Assembly: GCA_029959085.1 (NCBI GenBank)
Contig: JARWIR010000050.1
Location: forward strand, 558,001 to 622,000
Length of the DNA stretch: 64,000 bases
Direction of reading: 5' to 3'
From: Nemophila menziesii
Lineage: Eukaryota > Streptophyta > Magnoliopsida > Boraginales > Hydrophyllaceae
A program made the position numbers and the translations under genes. Of the stretch, positions 1-12,167 are shown piece after piece. The notes beneath the pieces were generated by a model. It was not told the origin of the DNA. It searched no databases and saw only the letters and a list, made by a program, of their open reading frames with translations. The first letter of the stretch is position 1; each line of letters starts with the position of its first letter.

Positions 1-419
1 TTTCTTGTTTAGGGTAGAGGAGGAATCAACAGAGGATCAATGTAAACATATTGTAAGAATATGATGAAGATTTGATATAGGTGTATGTATGTATTATTTA
101 TAATAATAGTTATGTAATATTTCGATGAAGCTTTGTTACTTAATTAGAGATAGATTTTTTGTTGAGATATTATAATTTTTATCTTTTAAACCCAAGGTTT
201 CACATGAGACTTCAAATTAACACACATTTGGCAGTGTTTTCAAGCTTCTAATTAAATTTAGATATATATTTTTTTATCGATGAAATATATAATACTTGAT
301 AATGTGCCTGGCTCTTTCATGAAAAACAGGGTTGAAACATATACCCCATAATTAAGAAGAAATATTTAGTATTTTCTCAAAATATAAAATTTAAGTTTAG
401 TATTTTTTAGCTCCCATTG

Positions 420-539
<120 letters not shown>

Positions 540-571
540 TTAATCTTCAATTTTCTTTTTAGGGCAGACGA

Positions 572-1450
572 CCTAAACTCCCAAGTTTGACTCAATTTTT
601 TACATTTTTGAATATATTTGAGAGTTACATTGACTATGGTAAAAGTTAGTCTTATAATTTAGAATCATTTTGATTCTCGAAAGATATAATCCATAATTAT
701 TTAGTCACACTACTTTTTTTAATCAAATTTAGTCACACTATAAGAGTAACCATCGTTCATAAATTTCTAATTTTAATTTCATTTGAAAAAGACGTATGGA
801 TCTAAAATAGATAGTTGTAGTTGTTAACGTATTCTACACTCTTTCAAGTGAATGAATCATATCAAAATGGAAAAAATCATCAGATGCATTAAAAAATAAA
901 AAGATAAAAAATATTCACGGATGGATTCATTGCACCACATTCTATCCTAGAAAATTGTGAGAATTGAAAATAGAGTTTTTTTTTAACATAAGAGGCTTTA
1001 GAGACACCTCCTAAACTCCCAAGTTTGACTCAATCTTTTACATTTTTCACTATATTTGAGAGTTACTTTGACAATGGTCAAAGTTAGTCTTATAATTTGG
1101 AATCATTTTGATTCTTGAAAGATATAATTTCATAATTCTTTAGTCACACTACTTTTTTTAATCAAATTTAGTCACATTACAATTAACTATCAATCATAAA
1201 TTTCTAATTTTTTACTTTATTTGAAAAAATTATGGATCTAAAATCGATAGTTGTAGTTGTTAAAGTATTATACACTCTTTCGATTGAGTGAATCTTTATC
1301 AAAATAGAAATAATTATCAGATGCATTAAAAAAGAAATAGATAAAAATATTCACGATCGATTCATTGCACCACATTCTATCTTACAAAATCGTGAGAATT
1401 GAAATTAGAGTTTTTTTTTACATAAGAGGCTTTAAAGACACCTCCTATAA
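572..1450. repeat. 438-bp direct tandem duplication in A0
   Basis: The sequence beginning CCTAAACTCCCAAGTTTGAC at 572 begins again at 1010, so the period is 438 bp. Both units end in a segment reading CATAAGAGGCTTTA near 990 and 1422. The same duplication is present in A1 (9868-10740), but A3 has only one unit (27472-27890). A diverged relative lies at 16070-16830. Confidence 0.92.
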
Positions 1451-2140
1451 ACACATGCATCCTTACCCAATCTACTTTTTTTATTAAAAATACATAAACA
1501 AAATTAACACTCTAATCCAAAATCTCTCTACCCATTATACCTATTTTTTTTTTTTTATTTGCTATATATAACATTTTTTATCATAATTATTTAAAAAACC
1601 CTAAACATTAGCTTCTCTCTCCTCTATTTATTAAAACCTCACAATGATTTTCTTCTACCTTTTGGTCTTTCATTTTCTTTCTCAGCCATGGCTGCTAGAA
1701 CTTCACATATCTTGAAGATCATGCCTTCTATATAGTCACGAGCATCTAGTTCACGAAAGAAGATGAGACATGTCGTTCATCCCCCTTCATGCTGCTGCAC
1801 AAGGAAATAGTTTGCTACTCCGGTGAAGGAGATACTGATGTTCAAGCTTGAAGATCTCCGTCATTCATGAGTGAAGACCTCCGCCGTTATTCGAGTAAAG
1901 TCATTCGTGAAATCCTTGTGGTTTGAGAAAGTTTTGTCGCCAGAGATCTATGGAGCTTCGAGCTTTGGTTGTAGAACGTTGGAGATGTCTTTTTCTTTTT
2001 CTTAGTAGATAGACATATGTACTTTTCATGTTACATCATTTATTCAATATTAATTGTTGACTCTTTATTAGTAAATGTATTTTAATGTATGTTTATTATT
2101 TTCTCCCTACATAATTCTTGTAGTATTAATTGTAAAAAAA
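1451..2140. other. P block, no gene recognised
   Basis: This part of the P block is pyrimidine-rich at 1610-1680 and moderately GC-rich at 1680-1990. It contains a short ATG-started frame at 1688 that stops after about 15 codons. The segment is kept in all three P copies (10985 and 28145 for the same ATG or its mutated form). In A3 the first ATG has become GTG, which argues against a protein-coding role. It could be an old 5' leader of a transposon or gene, but nothing in it identifies a family. Confidence 0.5.
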
Positions 2141-2388
2141 CTCAGTAATTTATTACTCAGGATTTTTACCATATACTCAGTAACTTTCCCTCAATCTCAG
2201 TAATATCCCTGATCAATCATTTTTCTCCGAGTACTCAATTCTTTTTCTCGATAACTCACAACGTTTTCCGAGTACTCAGTACCTTTTTCGAGTACTCAGT
2301 ACTATTTCTGGCAACCTAGAACTTTTTCCGAGTACCCATAACCTTTTTAGAGTACATAGAACTTTTTCCGAGTACTCATAATGTTTTA
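2141..2388. repeat. GAGTACTCAGTA minisatellite, A0 copy
   Basis: About ten degenerate copies of a roughly 22-bp unit with the core TTTTTCCGAGTACTCAGTA are arranged head to tail. The core is partly palindromic (GAGTACTC). The A3 counterpart is at 28659-28884. A1 lost it in the deletion that joins 11327 to the LRR pseudogene. Confidence 0.85.
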
Positions 2389-3684
2389 CGGCGGCACTAG
2401 CGGTGGTCGGCGGTTCAGAGATCGGTAGTGGTTGGTGGTTGTGATCGGAGTTGGAAACTATTGATACTTTGTGAAGGAGGAGGAGAGCAAAATGGTAATA
2501 GAGTAGAGAAAAAAAATTATAAGGGAGGATAAAGAAGTATCTATTTTTGTTTTATATATACTTTAAGATTGTTATTGAAACACAAGGTGTCAAAGGTTTC
2601 TTTCGAGAATAGTTGATTAGGGTATTACTTATTGGGCAAGTAGATGGTCTCAAGACAACATGAGTAATTCACCCTCTAAAATTTGACAAGTCATAATTAT
2701 GTTTTTTTCTATTTTTTAATGTTCGAAGTTCCTATAATTAATCTTAGTAACATGAACTAGATATAGTTTTTTTTTGAAATTCAAACTAATAAATAGTTTT
2801 CAAGAACTCCCGCATAAGATTTTTAACCTTCTAGAAAATGGTCTTAGAATTAGTCGAAACTAAGATATTTTAGAAAGTTTGGGAGGTTCATAAGGTTATA
2901 TTAGCATGACTTATTAAGTTATGTCTAATTTATTTCTTTTCCTGAACATATAGTCTAACCGATACTTAGGCCATTTTAGAAAGTTTGTGAGGTAAATAAA
3001 GCAACTCAACTCAATAGTGGAAATAGGTTGTGGTATCTCTCTTCCCTCTACCCGTAGGACACTCTTACTCATTTTAATCAAATTTGATGTTATATTTTCT
3101 TTTTCCCTTGGGTTAATTATTATCGTGGATTTTAGCCACACATATGGCATTTTTTTGGTTTGATTTTGTTTAAAAGATGGTATTATGGAGGTCTCTTAAA
3201 GGCATCCGATTATTGGGATTTCATATGGGTTAGGGTTTAGGATGAGAGTCGGAGTGGAGAGAGTAGCAGCTTCTTGTGATGGATGATAGTTTTATGGCCT
3301 TCATGGTCTTCATGTGGGCTAGTGGTTGAGTGGAGAGAGTTGATAGTTGTGTAGATGTAGAAGACGGCCGGGTCAATGTGGTCTTAAAGGTTATCAGAGT
3401 TAGAGAACCAAGGATTTCAGGTTGCATGGATAGTGTATAGTGTGTTGAAAGTAACAGGGTGGTGTTCAACAATGTGGAACAAAAACAACGGGACATGGTT
3501 GTAAAATTGGGTTCAGGCTTCATGGTCTTGGTTGAAATGGCAAGGGGGGTCTCTAGTTTTCACTAGTTGTTTTGGTTTATGAAATTGAAGTAGGTAATGG
3601 CCCTACAGGGTGGGGCAAAACTACTTTGTTGGAGTTCGGTATATATTATACATGTTTGGAGGATAGGGTAAGGTACGTACAGGG

Positions 3685-4262
3685 TGAAAAGGTCTATATT
3701 ATAAAGATTATCACATATTACAATTAAAAAATCAATTAATAAAAAATTAATTACTTACAGATATTTAATAAATACAACAAATTTAAAAAAAATTATCCAT
3801 TTTAATGAACAAATTTCAAATTATGGACGATTTGAATCAGTTTATAAAATAATTTAAGATTCTAATTTATAATTTTAATCTCCAATTTCATTATTCTAGT
3901 TTCAGATTGTACACTATAGCCTTTTTAAATCATACAAAAAGAATACAAAATTAATCATACAATTCTAAAAACCCGTGTTATAATACATTTACCTTTTACA
4001 ATTAAAAATAATTTGCATTTTTGTTGTGAATCTAGGGTTTGAAAATGGTATGTTGTGTCTACTTGAAATGGCGAGGCAGCTTTCAAAATATTTTGTTTAA
4101 CATATGCATAAGTTGAAACCTATATAGGGTGATGGATTGATATTTTTAGTTGAGTTTCACAATTATGATCTTATATTTTGGTGGGCCTCAATGTTATGGG
4201 CCGTTGTGCTTACTACCCAATCATGAACCATGTCCATACTTTATATTACAAGATAATTAATA
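3685..4262. repeat. Displaced duplicate of 6353-6930
   Basis: This 578-bp stretch is nearly identical to 6353-6930, about 2.7 kb downstream in the same orientation, and to the equivalent parts of A2 (13060-13640) and A3 (23895-24470). On the left it joins P-block sequence through a 2-bp overlap (TG, 3685-3686). On the right it joins the A1 leader through a short TAAT-type overlap near 4257-4262. It looks like filler inserted at the unit junction. Confidence 0.9.
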
Positions 4263-4709
4263 TCAATTTTTGTATAATTTATTTCATTGTACTTTCGCAA
4301 CCTATACCATGTTATTGTTCCCAATTACTAAGAAAAGATATTTGAATATTAATAAACTAATATGAATGCAAAAATAGACATACATGTGTTTATTTTGAAT
4401 GAAAAGTATGACTATAATTCCATAACCAATGTTTAGAAAAACATTAGATTTGTCATTGCACCATTTTTTAAGTTTAATATTAATATTAACTAATGCCCTG
4501 GTCTCCTTTGTTGAAGTGTCATGGCCAACATCTATTTTATCTCTAATACACTTAAGCCTTAGTCACGAATTGACAAGGAGAATATTTTTCTGAAAGAAGA
4601 GAGAGAGAGAGAGAAAAGTTGGGTGATTAATTGATCCTCTCACTCTTAAAACTTATTAGGAAGAGCTGAATATTTCAATAAAGTTTCTTCCGGTTTCAAT
4701 ATGTGCAGT

Positions 4710-5467
4710 TTATCCAATCGGGGTGTTTCGCAAACCAACTATTTTAACAAGTGGATTCGAGTAGCCATCCAAAAACACTTTATTTATCTGCACAACCACA
4801 AAACATTCATATTACACCTCCAAAATCTATTTCAATACCCTTTAATTTAATTTTATAACAAAAAACTATTAGAGAATTTGCAGGTCTAGAGAATATTTAC
4901 CTGTGAACACCCAAAGACTTTGAGGAGTTTCAACGATAAGCAACTATCTACAATCAATCCTAATCCTTTATTGGATATCCTTCTACACCACGATATATCT
5001 AAATTAATCAAGCTTTTTGAAGTCCTAGCAGGCGAGATCGCAGTATTGTGGGAAACCTGTTAAAATCAATGAAACAGTAATATTAAGTCACAAGAAAATA
5101 AAAATATTTACCAGAATGCAATAATTCAGCCACATACCTTTGAAATCTTATTTAGTGACATATTCTTTAGATTCTGCCTTGAAACTTCCAAAAAAGCCGC
5201 AACTGCTTCTTCACTGAAATGTAAAGATCATTTACAGTTGCATTAACACAAAAATATTTAAACCCAGTGATTAATTATACTATTTAAAATCTAGAATTGT
5301 AAAAACCTGAAGGATTGCTCCCAAGTTTGAGTGTTTCGAGTGATGTACACTTGTTTGCAAGATATTCCAATCCCTTATCTGTCAGATTCTCAGCATTCGA
5401 GATATTTAGCGTTCGAAGATCAACACACGTGCTCACAATCAATTCCAAAGCATAATTTGTCAATTTC
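4710..5467 (-). pseudogene. rhp7/RAD7-like LRR (RNI) protein, 3' four exons, copy A1
   Basis: Four minus-strand exons with GT/AG borders can be read: 5467-5307, 5213-5138, 5056-4901 and 4787-4710. Exons 3 and 4 give LINLDISWCRRISNKGLGL..., then LGLIVDSCLSLKLLKVFGC and VFLDGYSNPLVKIVGL, ending at TAA. This matches, from memory of the family, the C-terminus of plant 'DNA repair protein rhp7'-like leucine-rich-repeat proteins (RNI superfamily), which recur as LTDKGLEYLANKC-type repeats. Exon 1 ends CAATCCTTCAG where A2 has CAATCGATTCAG. The one lost base breaks the frame into exon 2. No upstream exons for the N-terminal half are visible. The short final exon ends about 20 codons early compared with my recollection of the family. 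It is a 5'-truncated pseudogene with little doubt; the exact subfamily is less certain. Confidence 0.85.
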
Positions 5468-8323
5468 CTGCATCCAAATGTAATAATAATCTTTGAAGAA
5501 GAAGATGTGGAATAAGTAATTCAAAAAAAATTAATTTTTAATAAAAAAAATGGCCACACATAAACAAGGGGCAATTAGTCACGAAATGAAATTTAAAGGG
5601 CATCTAGTCCAAAAAATATCTAGTAGACTGTAAACTATCAAAAAAAGCAAATTTTAGTGGGTATTGGATGTATTTAGTCTTTAGAAAATCAAAGACAAGT
5701 TATATTCTTTATGACAAATCCTCTACTAAAATATTAAAAAAAATCTCAAAAATGATTCAAAATTTCAAGACATTTTAGGAATATTATACTAGTAAATATA
5801 AAATCTAACAACTATTTATCTTAGTTTGTTGGTAAACAAAATGCAGTAAACTTTTGTGGACTGAGAAAATAACATATATGAGAACTTTTAAGTGTAAGAT
5901 AGAAAAGCTAGAATCTAAAGGTCTTACATGCTACTTATTTACCCCAATGGTATCTAATCTTATATTGTTACAATAAACCTTAACTTTTATTTACCTTCAG
6001 CTAATATAATATTATGCACTAACCATATATCTTGGTAAAGTATTGTAAAAGTTACCATATGATTAACAAAATTTAGGGTTCCTGACACCTAAAAACAAAA
6101 TTTAAAAGCTATACAAAAAATAATTCTTATTTTTTTACATTCATAATGAAGTGAATTTAGCAACTTCATAATATATATTGTGATCTTATTGTCTGTGTAT
6201 AAGATAATATAATATATTTAAAAGATAATTAGATACATATCAAACATAATAATTATTGAAATGGTGAAAACTTACCAAGACTATTATGGAGAATTTCTCC
6301 ATTATTGAAATATCATGACTAACGATCTTTTTTCTGTAAATAAAACATTAAAATGAAAAGGTCTATATTATAAAGATTATCACATATTACAATTAAAAAA
6401 TAAATTAATAAAAAATTAATTACTTACACATATTTAATAAATACAACAAATCTAAAAAAAAAATTATCCATTTTAATGAACAAATTTCAAATTATGGACG
6501 ATTTGAATCAGTTTATAAAATAATTTAGGATTCTAATTTATATTTTTAATCTCCAATTTTTTATTCTAGTTTCAGATTGTACACTTTAGCCTTTTTAAAT
6601 CATACAAAAAGAATAAAAAATTAATCATATAATTCTAAAAACCCGTGTTATAATACATTTACCTTTTACAATTGAAAGTAATTTGCATTTTTGTTGTGAA
6701 TCTAGGGTTTGAAAATGGTGTGTTGTGTCTACTTGAAATGGCGAGGCGGCTTTCAAAATATTTTGTTTAACATATGCATAAGTTGAAACCTATATAGGGT
6801 GATGGATTGATATTTTTAGTAGGGTTTCACAATTATGATCTTATATTTTGGTGGGCCTCAATGTTATGGGCCGTTGTGCTTACTACCCAATCATGAACCA
6901 TATCCATACTTTATATTACAAGTTAATTAATAAAGATATGTTATCATACATATAAGGAGGTAATTTGGTAACTCTTTTCTATTTGACCCCTTTAATAATG
7001 ATTTGAAATGTATATTTTACAAAAGATGCTAGTATCCCATGGTCAAGAACAATCTATGGTCAAACAAAGTCTTCTTTAATAGAAGCCTAATATTGGTCTA
7101 TTCACCTGAATCATTGTAGTTTTAATTTCGAAGAACGAGGTTTGGCAGAAACTTGGTAAAAGTCTTTTATAAAATTATTTCTAAAATACATATCCTTAGA
7201 ATGAAAACCTTAATGTTGAAACTAGTATCTTTAGTTAGTCCAGACTACATTCATATGAGGAATGATATGTCAAAGATAATATGACAATTTATCACTAAAG
7301 CTCTACATAAATTCAAGAGGATGAACGAACACCCACATGAAATGAGGCATATTCCATACTAAAAAATGATATGCAACAAAATTATGATAAGTTGAATAAA
7401 ATACTACTGAATAAGTGCTCGTAAAACTAGGAATACAATCCAAGGTTTCTTTCATTATTAAATGTGTGTCAACTGTATCATAAATTCTTTTCGTGATCAT
7501 ATACTTCTACCTTTATATTAACAGTCAAAGGAGAATCTGACAAGGAGACTCACTATCAATTTACCTAATTATCTTCTATGCAAACTCTAAGTAGTATAAA
7601 TAATAGTGTCATTTCCGACTTTGATATGTCTCCATTTCGCAGACAATTAAAATTTTGTCCTCAAAATAGACATGCTTAAAATCCATTTCCTAAACGAGGT
7701 CATGTGAAATATTAAATTTCCTCTTACCTATTCTAAAAATCTCAACAAATGAATGTTCAACTTAACTATGTCTAACTATTTTTGGTATGTAGCAAGGTAA
7801 TCCATCGTAGTGGAAAGAAGTCTAAGGTTAGTATACTAGTGTATACGACAAATTATGTAATACCCCATCTCAAAGGAGGGTGTCAATCTTTACCCAAGCT
7901 TTAAGAATTTGAATGTAATAATTAAAAAATAAACATTGTCCTTATTTCATATTTCCGTTTATATATATATCAAAGATATATACCAACAAAATATCAATAA
8001 AGACATGGCATAGATTCATAAATATATAAACCACGATCTTACGAACATGTTCACTATCAGGAACATTCTGTGAAGGACTATGTTTTTGAGATAAATTATC
8101 AAAAACACAAAGAAGTTTGCAATCTGCTTTAAGACCCTTATTTTCTCTGTTTGAAGGGGTAAACCCCTAATATGTATATTTTATTTACTTCTTCACACAA
8201 TGACTGAAGCCTTCTCTTTTTCTCGTACGTCATTATGATCCTTAGTGTTGAGCTCTAAGTAAATCTTGTTATCACTTTCAATAATGCCATGTGCATTAGT
8301 GGGTAGGTCCAAGCATAATATAT
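5468..8323. other. A1 non-coding stretch upstream of the LRR fragment
   Basis: This AT-rich sequence is shared with A2 and A3. I found no convincing exons for the missing 5' half of the LRR gene. The part at 7060-7669 is absent from A2 (about 610 bp lost at the junction near 13759). Short open frames at 7303-7500 and in the matching part of A3 are conserved only because the copies are recent. A small palindrome GGGGTAAACCCC lies near 8158. Confidence 0.7.
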
Positions 8324-9330
8324 GTCCCTACAATGAAATATTGCATAATATAAGGAACTATAATACAACTTTTGCATAATATAAGGAGCTATATACTATA
8401 GTGCAACTTTGTCATAATATAGGGACCTATATTGCAATTTTTGAAAAAACATAGGGCATTTACGTCAAAAATGACGCTAATTTTGAAGGAATGAATTCTT
8501 GAAAAAAAGCTTCGTCTCATAGAATGTTTAAATAATTGTATATATAATATAGGGACCTAAAGTGCAATTGATTCTATGTATAGGTGACACCGTGTGATTA
8601 TTTTTTTCATGCGAGTTGTTTATTATGATGGATGGATATAAAGATAGAGTGTCCTACTTGTCGTCGTCCGCTTCCACCAGCTTGACTGAAGATTCTTCTT
8701 AAGGAAAAATTTGTAAATTTCATTTGGTGTAAATTTACTAAACTTTTAATTTTTTAATTTTATGTGGTTTTTATTTGTATGATTATTTTTTTATTTAATG
8801 TAAGAGATAGGGAATTGCAAATGCAAAAAAATTAATATCAAGGCCTATAGTGTAGTTTTTGGATCATAAAGGGACCTACAATACTTTTTTTGCATATTAT
8901 AGGGACCTACAGTATATAGATAGTGCATAGTATAGTGACATTTAGTGTAATTTTATATAATAAGGGGATCTAGATTGCAATTTTTCATAATATAGTAAAC
9001 TATAGTAGTATAGTGTAATTTTACTTAACATAGGAACTTATAGTGCAATTTTGAATAATATAGGGACTCATAGTGCAATTTATATGGAAAAAAATCGAAT
9101 GTGTTTTTCAGAATCATTACTTGGTCTCCCCACATTCTAAAATCATCCTTATTAAATATATGCACATTTTGTTTTTATATAATAAATATATGGCCTTATA
9201 CTATAATTCATTAAAAATAAATTTATATAAGTCGTATAGGGATATATATTGCGGATTTTGTAAAATTTAGGAACCTATATTGCAAATTTGTATAATATAA
9301 GGACCTATAGTACAATAATTGGTATTGAGA
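8324..9330. repeat. Degenerate ~33-bp repeat (AGGGACCTATAGTGCAAT), A1 copy
   Basis: About fifteen diverged copies of a unit built on CATAATATAGGGACCTATAG TGCAATTTT occur in two clusters, 8324-8580 and 8840-9330, separated by unrelated sequence. Spacing is irregular and individual copies vary in length. Matching arrays are at 14413-15008 and 25905-26940, and isolated copies occur outside array A (17330-17460, 43290-43340). No coding potential. Confidence 0.85.
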
Positions 9331-9341
9331 AGTCTTGTTTT

Positions 9342-9776
9342 TTTCTTGTTTAGGGTAGAGGAGGAATCAACAGAGGATCAATGTAAACATATTGTAAGAA
9401 TATGGTGAAGATTTGATATAGGTGTATGTATGTATTATTTATAATAATAGTTATGTAATATTTCGATGAAGCTTTGTTACTTAATTAGAGATAGATTTTA
9501 TGTTGAGATATTATAATTTTTATCTTTTAAACCCAAGGTTTCACATGAGACTTCAAATTAACACACATTTGGCAGTGTTTTCAAGATTCTAATTAAATTT
9601 AGATATATATTTTTTTATCGATGAAATATATAATACTTGATAATGTGCCTGGCTCTTTCATGAAAAACAGGGTTGAAACATATACCCCATAACTAAGAAG
9701 AAATATTTAGTATTTTCTCAAAATATAAAATTTTAGTTTAGTATTTTTTTAGCTCCCATTGTATATATATATATAT

Positions 9777-9836
<60 letters not shown>

Positions 9837-11329
9837 TTAATCTTCAATTTTCTTTTTAGGGCAGACGACCTAAACTCCCAAGTTTGACTCAATTTTTTAC
9901 ATTTTTGAATATATTTGAGAGTTACATTGACTATGGTAAAAGTTAGTCTTATAATTTAGAATCATTTTGATTCTCGAAAGATATAATCCATAATTATTTA
10001 GTCACACTACTTTTTTTAATCAAATTTAGTCACACTATAAGAGTAACCATCGTTCATAAATTTCTAATTTTAACTTCATTTGAAAACAATGTATGGATCT
10101 AAAATAGATAGTTGTAATTGTTAAAGTATTCTACACTCTTTCGAGTGAATGAATCATATCAAAATGGAAAAAATCATCAGATGCATTAAAAAATAAAAAG
10201 ATAAAAAATATTCACGGATGGATTCATTGCACCACATTCTATCCTAGAAAATCGTGAGAATTGAAAATAGAGTTTTTTTTAACATAAGAGGCTTTAGAGA
10301 CACCTCCTAAACTCCCAAGTTTGACTCAATCTTTTACATTTTTGAATATATTTGAGAGTTACTTTGACAATGGTCAAAGATAGTCTTATAATTTAGAATC
10401 ATTTTGATTCTTGAAAGATATAATTCCATAATTCTTTAGTCACACTACTTTTTTTAATCAAATTTAGTCACATTACAATTAACTATCAATCAAAAATTTC
10501 TAATTTTTAACTTTATTTGAAAAAATTATGGATCTAAAATCGATAGTTGTAGTTGTTAAAGTATTATACACTCTTTCGATTGAGTGAATCTTTATCAAAA
10601 TGGAAATAATTATCAGATGCATTTAAAAAGAAATAGATAAAAATATTCACGATCGATTCATTGCACCACATTCTATCTTACAAAATCGTGAGAATTGAAA
10701 ATAGAGTTTTTTTTTACATAAGAGGCTTTAGAGACACCTCCTATAAACACATGCATTCTTACCCAATCTACTTTTTTTATTAAAAATACATAAACAAAAT
10801 TAACACTCTAATCCAAAATCTATCTACCCATTATACCTATTTTTTGTTTTTTATTTGCTATATATAACATTTTTTATCATAATTACTTAAAAAACCCTAA
10901 ACATTAGCTTCTCTCTCCTCTATTTATTAAAACCTCACAATGATTTTCTTCTACCTCTTTGTCTTTCATTTTGTTTCTCAGCCATGGCTGCTAGAACTTC
11001 ACATATCTTGAAGATCATGCCTTCTATATAGTCACGAGCATCTAGTTCACGAAAGAAGATGAGACATGTCGTTCATCCCCCTTCATGCTGCTGCACAAGG
11101 AAATAGTTTGCTACTCCGGTGAAGGAGATACTGATGTTCAAGCTTGAAGATCTCCGTCATTCATGAGTGAAGACCTCCGCCGTTATTCGAGTAAAGTCAT
11201 TCGTGAAATCCTTGTGGTTTGAGAAAGTTTTGTCGCCATAGATCTATGGAGCTTCTAGCTTTGGTTGTAGAACGTTGGAGATGTCTTTTTCTTTTTCCTA
11301 GTAGATAGACATATGTACTTTTCATGTTA
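9342..11329. repeat. P block of unit A1, truncated
   Basis: This matches 1-2030 closely, including the microsatellite (9777-9833) and the 438-bp tandem duplication (9868-10740). It stops at TTCATGTTA (11321-11329), where A0 and A3 continue for another 1.6 kb. No gene is recognised. Confidence 0.95.
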
Positions 11330-11409
11330 ATTGATCCTCTCACTCTTAAAACTCATTAGGAAGAGCTGAATATTTCAATAAAGTTTCTTCCGGTTTCAAT
11401 ATGTGCAGA

Positions 11410-12167
11410 TTATCCAATCGGGGTGTTTCGCAAACCAACTATTTTAACAAGTGGATTCGAGTAGCCATCCAAAAACACTTTATTTATCTGCACAACCACA
11501 AAACATTCATATTACACCTCCAAAATCTATTTCAATACCCTTTAATTTAATTTTAAAACAAAAAACTATTAGAGAATTTGCAGGTCTAGAGAATATTTAC
11601 ATGTGAACACCCAAAGACTTTGAGGAGTTTCAATGATAAGCAATTATCTACAATCAATCCTAATCCTTCATTGGATATCCTTCTACACCCCGATATATCT
11701 AAATTAATCAAGCTTTTTGAAGTCCTAGCAAGCGAGATCGCAGTATTGTGGGAAACCTGTTAAAATCAATGAAACAATAATATTAAGTCACAAGAAATAA
11801 AAATATTTACCAGAATGCAATAATTCAGCCACATACCTTTGAAATCTTATTTAGTGACAGATCCTTTAGATTCTGCCCTGAAACTTCCAGAGAAGCCGCA
11901 ACTGCTTCATCACTGAAATGTAAAGATCATTTACAGTTGCATTAACACAAAAATAATTAAACCCAGTGATTAATTATACTATTTAAAATCTAGAATTGTA
12001 AAAACCTGAATCGATTGCTCCCATGTTTGAGTGTTTCGAGTGATGTACACTTGTTGGCAAGATATTCCAAGCCCTTATCTGTCAGATTCTCAACATTCGA
12101 GTTATTTAGCGCTCGAAGATCAACACACGTCCTCCCAATCAATTCCAAAGCATAATTTGTCAATTTC
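11410..12167 (-). pseudogene. rhp7/RAD7-like LRR (RNI) protein, 3' four exons, copy A2
   Basis: The exons are 12167-12006, 11912-11837, 11756-11601 and 11487-11410, all with GT/AG borders. This is the only copy in which all four exons join in one open frame. In order it reads KLTNYALELIGRTCVDL, then LTDKGLEYLANKCTSLETL, SDEAVAASLEVSGQNLKDL, SLINLDISGCRRISN and VFLDGYSNPLVKIVGL, then stop. These are three to four leucine-rich repeats of the C-terminal RNI domain. The 5' half of the gene is missing, and the last codon before the exon 3 donor has changed from CAG to CAT, weakening the splice site. Upstream lies only AT-rich non-coding sequence, so I treat it as a truncated remnant rather than a gene. 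A chimeric transcript cannot be excluded. Confidence 0.83.

Larger units (their letters stand above)
4258..11329. repeat. Array A, unit A1
   Basis: This unit starts with the leader shared with A3 (4258-4640 equals 21648-22016). It continues through the minus-strand LRR pseudogene, about 2.8 kb of non-coding sequence, the 33-bp degenerate repeat and a truncated P block (9342-11329). It joins A2 at 11327-11329, where P-block sequence runs directly into the LRR 3' flank with a 3-bp TTA overlap. Confidence 0.93.

Noticed and set aside
1590..1606. AACCCTAAAC near 1596 as a telomere-like repeat
   Set aside because: A single copy only; no array, so no interstitial telomere.
6276..6333. Possible extra upstream exon of the LRR fragment (minus strand, AG and GTAAGT borders, 58 bp)
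   Set aside because: Its only open frame does not phase with exon 1 and its peptide does not resemble the family, so it may be a chance splice pair.
7303..7500. 65-codon minus-strand frame also present in A3 at 24833-25030
   Set aside because: Conserved only by recent duplication, deleted in A2, with low complexity and no domain.
9073..9270. 65-codon plus-strand frame in the 33-bp repeat zone
   Set aside because: Lies inside degenerate tandem repeats and is not open in the A3 copy.
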